Source of the DNA: Amyelois transitella
Taxonomy: Eukaryota; Arthropoda; Insecta; Lepidoptera; Pyralidae
Length of the DNA: 64,000 nt
NCBI RefSeq assembly: GCF_032362555.1
Contig: NC_083508.1
Location: 4,245,001 to 4,309,000, forward strand
Direction of reading: 5' to 3'
In this document: positions 60,225-64,000 of the stretch, piece by piece
Numbering within the stretch: the stretch's first letter is position 1
Layout of the letters: the number at the start of each line of letters is the position of its first letter
The notes under the pieces: model-generated
The model's input: the letters and a program-made list of their open reading frames with translations, nothing else
What the model was told of the DNA's origin: nothing
Database searches by the model: none
Position numbers and translations under genes: made by a program

Positions 60225-60400
60225 CGCTCATCTCACCGGAGAGGGGCCCGAGGTGTGCCTATGACCATCGTCCTGTATTTGGTAAGTCAGGCTTTAACAC
60301 CAAGCGACCGCACCGTCTGACCTTTGCAACCTTTGTAGGAGAATTTGATTATGGTGACACATCATGTTGCCGAATTGTGCAGCTTTCCTCCATGTGTTAC
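60225..60400 (+). repeat. Dispersed repeat fragment
   Basis: 'ggtaagtcaggctttaacaccaagcgacc' and 'gtctgacctttgcaaccttt' parallel the piece at 36125-36190 ('gtaagtcaagtttttacacgaagcgacccgtctgacctc'). Same family in the same orientation, both decayed. Confidence 0.5.
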
Positions 60401-60660
60401 TTACTGAAATGATCTTGATATTTTAAAATTTGCGTATATATAGTAAAGAGTCTGGAGAAGACAAAAGAGTAGTTTTCATCCCAAAATTATAGTTCGCGTG
60501 GAGTTTGCAAAAATCCTTTAAGTGGCGTTAAATTCGCGCGGGCGAAACTGCGGGTAAAAGTTACTTCAAACTTGAAATAGCTCATTTTGTTTGATTAATA
60601 TTGATCTGTTGTCTTCACGAAGCGCTCACGAATTCGCGTGCAAATGTCGCGAAATTTATT

Positions 60661-60851
60661 TAATTTTAGCAATAAAAGACAACGGGAACGTACAACATAC
60701 CGTGTTATACAATCCTCGATTGATTCCAATGGCATCCAAATCGCGGCTTATCGAGCGATCAGATCGAAAGCCATTTTGGAATGATCCTAAACTAATATCA
60801 TTCAAATGTATAAAATGGATCGTAATGTTTGCTTATATTTTTAGAACGTAA
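60661..60851 (+). other. Weak exon candidate with a short hydrophobic end
   Basis: After a 'tttaattttag' acceptor-like site, an open frame encodes ...MASKSRLIERSDRKPFWNDP, then a hydrophobic stretch (CIKWIVMFAYIF) before a GTAAAC donor-like site. The composition looks protein-like, but phases fit neither the exons at 55-57 kb nor the one at 63.67 kb. Function unknown. Confidence 0.22.
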
Positions 60852-61009
60852 ACTGCTTCAAGAAAAGATTATTTTTGATTCACTAATCTTTGTAGGGCGT
60901 CTAAATGAGGATAGAGAGGATTTTATGGGAGAATTACTGAACATGTGGGGCAATATGGCATTCTGACGTGCCGTGAACCACAATAGTAAAAGGGTCACAA
61001 GAGTACGTA

Positions 61010-61135
61010 TACATATAATCACGTCATTTTCCTTACTGGGATAGACAGAGCCAACAGTCTCACGAAGACTGAAAAACCCACGTTCAACTGTATGGCCAAA
61101 TGATGAATTGAGATTCAAATAGTGACAGGTTGCTG
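61010..61135 (+). repeat. Family A repeat fragment joined to a SINE-like tail
   Basis: 'atacatataatcacgtcatt', 'gggatagacagagccaacag' and 'gagattcaaatagtgacaggttgct' are family A. At 61135 it changes abruptly to 'ggagtgattcaagaggaagg', as in the repeat at 3715-3740, so this is a chimera of two families. Confidence 0.65.
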
Positions 61136-61499
61136 GAGTGATTCAAGAGGAAGGATTTATATACTCTATTTGTATCCGTGGAAAGGGGGGGCTGGTCGCT
61201 TTTATTGTATAAATCATATATAAAGTATAAATTGCGAGTGTTCGATAGTCCCTCACGTAATAAGAAGTGGAGCATGTAATTCTGTTTGCACTTGGGCGGA
61301 TTCGCTTCCTGCGATGTTAGACAACCGGCAATTGCTTATAGCTACTGCGTGTAAGAATTATATTGTAGTGTAAAATGTAAGATGTACTTACATTAATTTC
61401 TATGTATTGATTGTATATATACTCTGTACAAAACTGGGATAGTCTTGTACCGATTTTCATAATACCAGTATCAACAAAATAATTTCAACTTATTTTATT

Positions 61500-61900
61500 T
61501 AATACATAAAATTATACCTTTTTACCGGAGGGCTAGGCAGATACTACATTTTCCACTTGCCACGATCTCTGCAAACTTCCTTCGCTTCATCCACATTCAT
61601 ATCTCTCTTCATGTAAGCTCGGCGGTTTCGGACCTCACTCTTGACCTCACGTTTTGCCAGGACGTCCATAATTTTATCAAGATACGTACATCTAGGCCTT
61701 CCCACTCCGACCTTTCCCTCCACACTCTCCTTGTATATTTGCTTAGGCAACCTGCTTCTGATCATCCTTTCCATATGACCAAACCATCTTTACATACCCT
61801 TTTCTATTCCTGTTACTACATCTTTTACATCACAACATTCCCTTATCACGCTGTTCCTTTTCTGGCCACTCAATTTCACACCGATCATACGATCACCGAT
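61500..61900 (-). pseudogene. LINE (RTE-like) 3' end with remnant reverse-transcriptase C-terminus
   Basis: The minus strand at 61544-61774 encodes 76 residues (MERMIRSRLPKQIYKESVEG..., GRPRCTYLDKI, VRNRRAYMKRDM, VDEAKEVCRDRGKW) that match the C-terminal tail commonly seen in insect non-LTR retrotransposon polyproteins. Only the 3' end remains, as expected from 5' truncation during target-primed reverse transcription. Fragments of the same family are at 14460 and 31990-32500. Confidence 0.7.
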
Positions 61901-61919
61901 CATAAGTACCGGAGTACAT

Positions 61920-63660
61920 AATTAAAAAATCTGAAAAAATCAATCGAAAATATTAAATAAGTGCGGTCAATTAATAAACAACATCTCATTTGAAGTAAAT
62001 ACTCGTAATATAGTTAAGTAGTGCCTGACCTAGATATTTTCTTCCGACTACTAACTACCGTAAATAGTTCCTCGTCAGCCCAGACCTTAACCCAATAACT
62101 GTTATATAGGACATATAATACGCTCATTAATAATGTTTTTAATTAGTTGCTTAAATCACTCTTTACCATACGTGCGGAATTTTATGCCAAAAACATAGAT
62201 TCTCTTAGCAGTTCATGACATTTTGCGCGAAATATAAAAATTTATGAACGTAGTAAGATACTTCCTAATGCGGAGAATTTACCGAAATTTCCAGGGAATG
62301 TCGTTTGCGGGCGGAGGTGCGCACGTTAAAGCACGTCCGTCAATATAGTTTAAAAAAACACTCGAATGTAACAACGTGTTATAGAGTACGTCACTCTCAG
62401 CATTTACAATGGCCTTTTGGCATGGCAGTCTATTTCAGTACCAGACTGATTCTCTGGCTCAACGAATCAAGAGTATTTACATTGTAAATATTTAGTTTAT
62501 TGATTGATTGATTGACTAAATGAAGAAGGTGTTTATTAATAAAAATAAAAAACAATAATAAATATTATACAGTATCGTAACTCTATATATATTTTTACTT
62601 TTTGTTTGTAAACAATGCATTTAAAATAAACCTTTTTTATGTCTTTTTTAAATTGTCACGGGAGCGAAGTCCCGCGCAACTGCTAATAGAAAAATATGCA
62701 TCGGAACACGTGTAAAGAAAAAAAGGCGCTAAAAATGTCGCTTGTCGTCATACTCTGGTAGGGGTGCCTCATCAACATTATACTCGTAGATACATTTTTT
62801 CTCATCGATTTTCCTCGACATTCATATTAGAATCATATTATATTTGCGGTCAAGCTCAAAAAATTCGATAGTTTCTCCAAATTCAAAAACGCAGTTACAC
62901 AGCGAGATGCTAAGTGAAACAAATGTTTATCCTCCTATTATTTTTTATTATAGGAAATATTTTTAACAAGGGCATATTTACATTGTAATATTTTTCAGTA
63001 AGAGTTCTTAAAAATTGTGCAAAATTAATTTTCAAATTGGGTAATTTTTTTCCTAATTATGTAATTGTAGCAGCCCTATACTTCGACTGCGGTCGCCCGG
63101 GAGTCCATGACGTTTACTTACGAATCTAGATGGTACAGACGACCAAACATTAATCCACTTAAATTATTCAATTTTAGTTACTATTGCTGTGTAATAGAGT
63201 TTATAAATATTTTTCAGGATAGACTTCACAGTCTAGTCATGTCTGCCGCTGAAATGTCTCATTCGAAAGTATTTTCGGCTGAGTAAAGTCCGTAATTTTC
63301 CGACCACGTAGCAGCCAGCTGGTTGTTACATCTGGCAAGGCGACGCTCATTAGCAGGTGAAAGATGACATTGGTCAGCATTTTGTGTAGAATAAAATAAT
63401 TAAATATGATGGATACAATGATAATTAAAATGATTATTTATGGTATTTTTGTATCATTAAATAAATTAAATTATTTTTCTAATGGAGTATGGAGAGGAGG
63501 AGAGGAATGTATGCAATTTCACCTCATTTCTACTCGTAACAGATCACACACGGTTGGCGATGCTTCTTATTTACCTTTTTACATCATCAATCTAGTCTCC
63601 TAGTAGTCAAAAGGAATATTCTTAACTAACAAAAAAAATTTAAGTTATTTTTTTAAAAAC
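61920..63660. other. Non-coding stretch near the right end
   Basis: No gene recognised. A SINE-like tail 'tcacgggagcgaagtcccgcgcaactgct' is at 62656-62684. Otherwise it is AT-rich spacer. Confidence 0.4.
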
Positions 63661-63672
63661 AAGTTGTTTTAT

Positions 63673-63898
63673 TGTGTGTTTTATTAATTTACTCATAGGT
63701 TCATTGGATACATGGTACCTATATGAAGTAATTGTTACCAGAGCACTGAACCCCACTCTTCAAGGCGCGGCCATCGTTTTCGAGCTCTGTGTAAATGATT
63801 TCATCCACGTCAACATATGGTTTGCGAAAAGTTTCGTAACATCATCGTTTCCGTCCAAATATTTCTTACCATTTATTACTTCTTTTAGAGACCGATAG
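63673..63898 (+). other. Weak terminal-exon candidate
   Basis: After a good acceptor ('attaatttactcatag'), an open frame runs 'SLDTWYLYEVIVTRALNPT...' with AAIVFELCVNDFIHVNIWF, ending in TAG at 63896-63898. Codon use looks protein-like, but the 1-nt incoming phase does not match the exon ending at 57065, and nothing in between links them. It may belong to a gene that continues outside the window. Confidence 0.25.
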
Positions 63899-64000
63899 GC
63901 GGCACGCCTTCACGTCACACGTAGGTACCTATCACATAATAATAGTACAGAAGAAATGCTCATATTGTTCATTTTCAAAATTGGCATAGTTAGTTCTTCT

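Noticed and set aside
1-64000. CRISPR arrays, operons, bacterial-type terminators
   Set aside because: Intron-containing eukaryotic genes throughout; no regularly spaced short repeats with unique spacers.

Overview
The window looks like nuclear DNA of an insect, most likely a moth or butterfly. It is AT-rich, has small phase-consistent GT-AG introns, an insect-type ZAD zinc-finger gene, an insect cys-loop anion channel, and many short dispersed repeats whose tails (gcgggcgaagcnncgggcaac...) resemble those I associate with Lepidoptera. The order is inferred from these features, not proven.

Layout. (1) 561-11652, plus: a 26-exon gene for a 1305-aa ASH/MSP-repeat protein, best read as the axonemal protein CFAP65. 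(2) 12081-18847, minus: a 12-exon SRBD1 (Tex-like S1 RNA-binding) gene, tail to tail with the first. (3) About 19.14-23.13 kb: an apparently intact two-gene DNA transposon of the ISL2EU/IS4EU type. It carries a SWIM/YqaJ nuclease gene (plus, 2 exons) facing a THAP-DDE transposase gene (minus, 3 exons), bracketed by a 15-bp perfect inverted repeat. (4) 24.6-26.5 kb: two non-autonomous hAT-like elements, each with a perfect 8-bp target duplication, one of them carrying a further nested element. (5) 26918-28456, plus: an intronless ZAD + nine C2H2 zinc-finger gene. (6) 30737-33017, plus: EEF2KMT (FAM86-type eEF2 lysine methyltransferase), 5 exons. (7) 33526-35401, plus: ATP23 mitochondrial metalloprotease, 5 exons. 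(8) 38600-59382, minus: a 10-exon cys-loop ligand-gated anion channel spread over 21 kb, with a signal peptide in exon 1 and M4 in exon 10. (9) Inside its 8.3-kb first intron, on the opposite strand, a chain of four exons (55021-57065) reads through in frame and may be an unrecognised nested gene. (10) 59.4-64 kb: upstream flank of the channel with repeats, a degraded LINE 3' end and two weak orphan exon candidates.

Exon chains were built by hand from splice sites. For every named gene the phases close exactly, giving one uninterrupted reading frame, which is the main evidence for the models. The host genes do not form a pathway: they cover flagellar structure, RNA binding, translation-factor methylation, mitochondrial protein processing and ion signalling. 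The strongest biological unit is the ISL2EU-type transposon, whose transposase and nuclease both keep all their catalytic residues.
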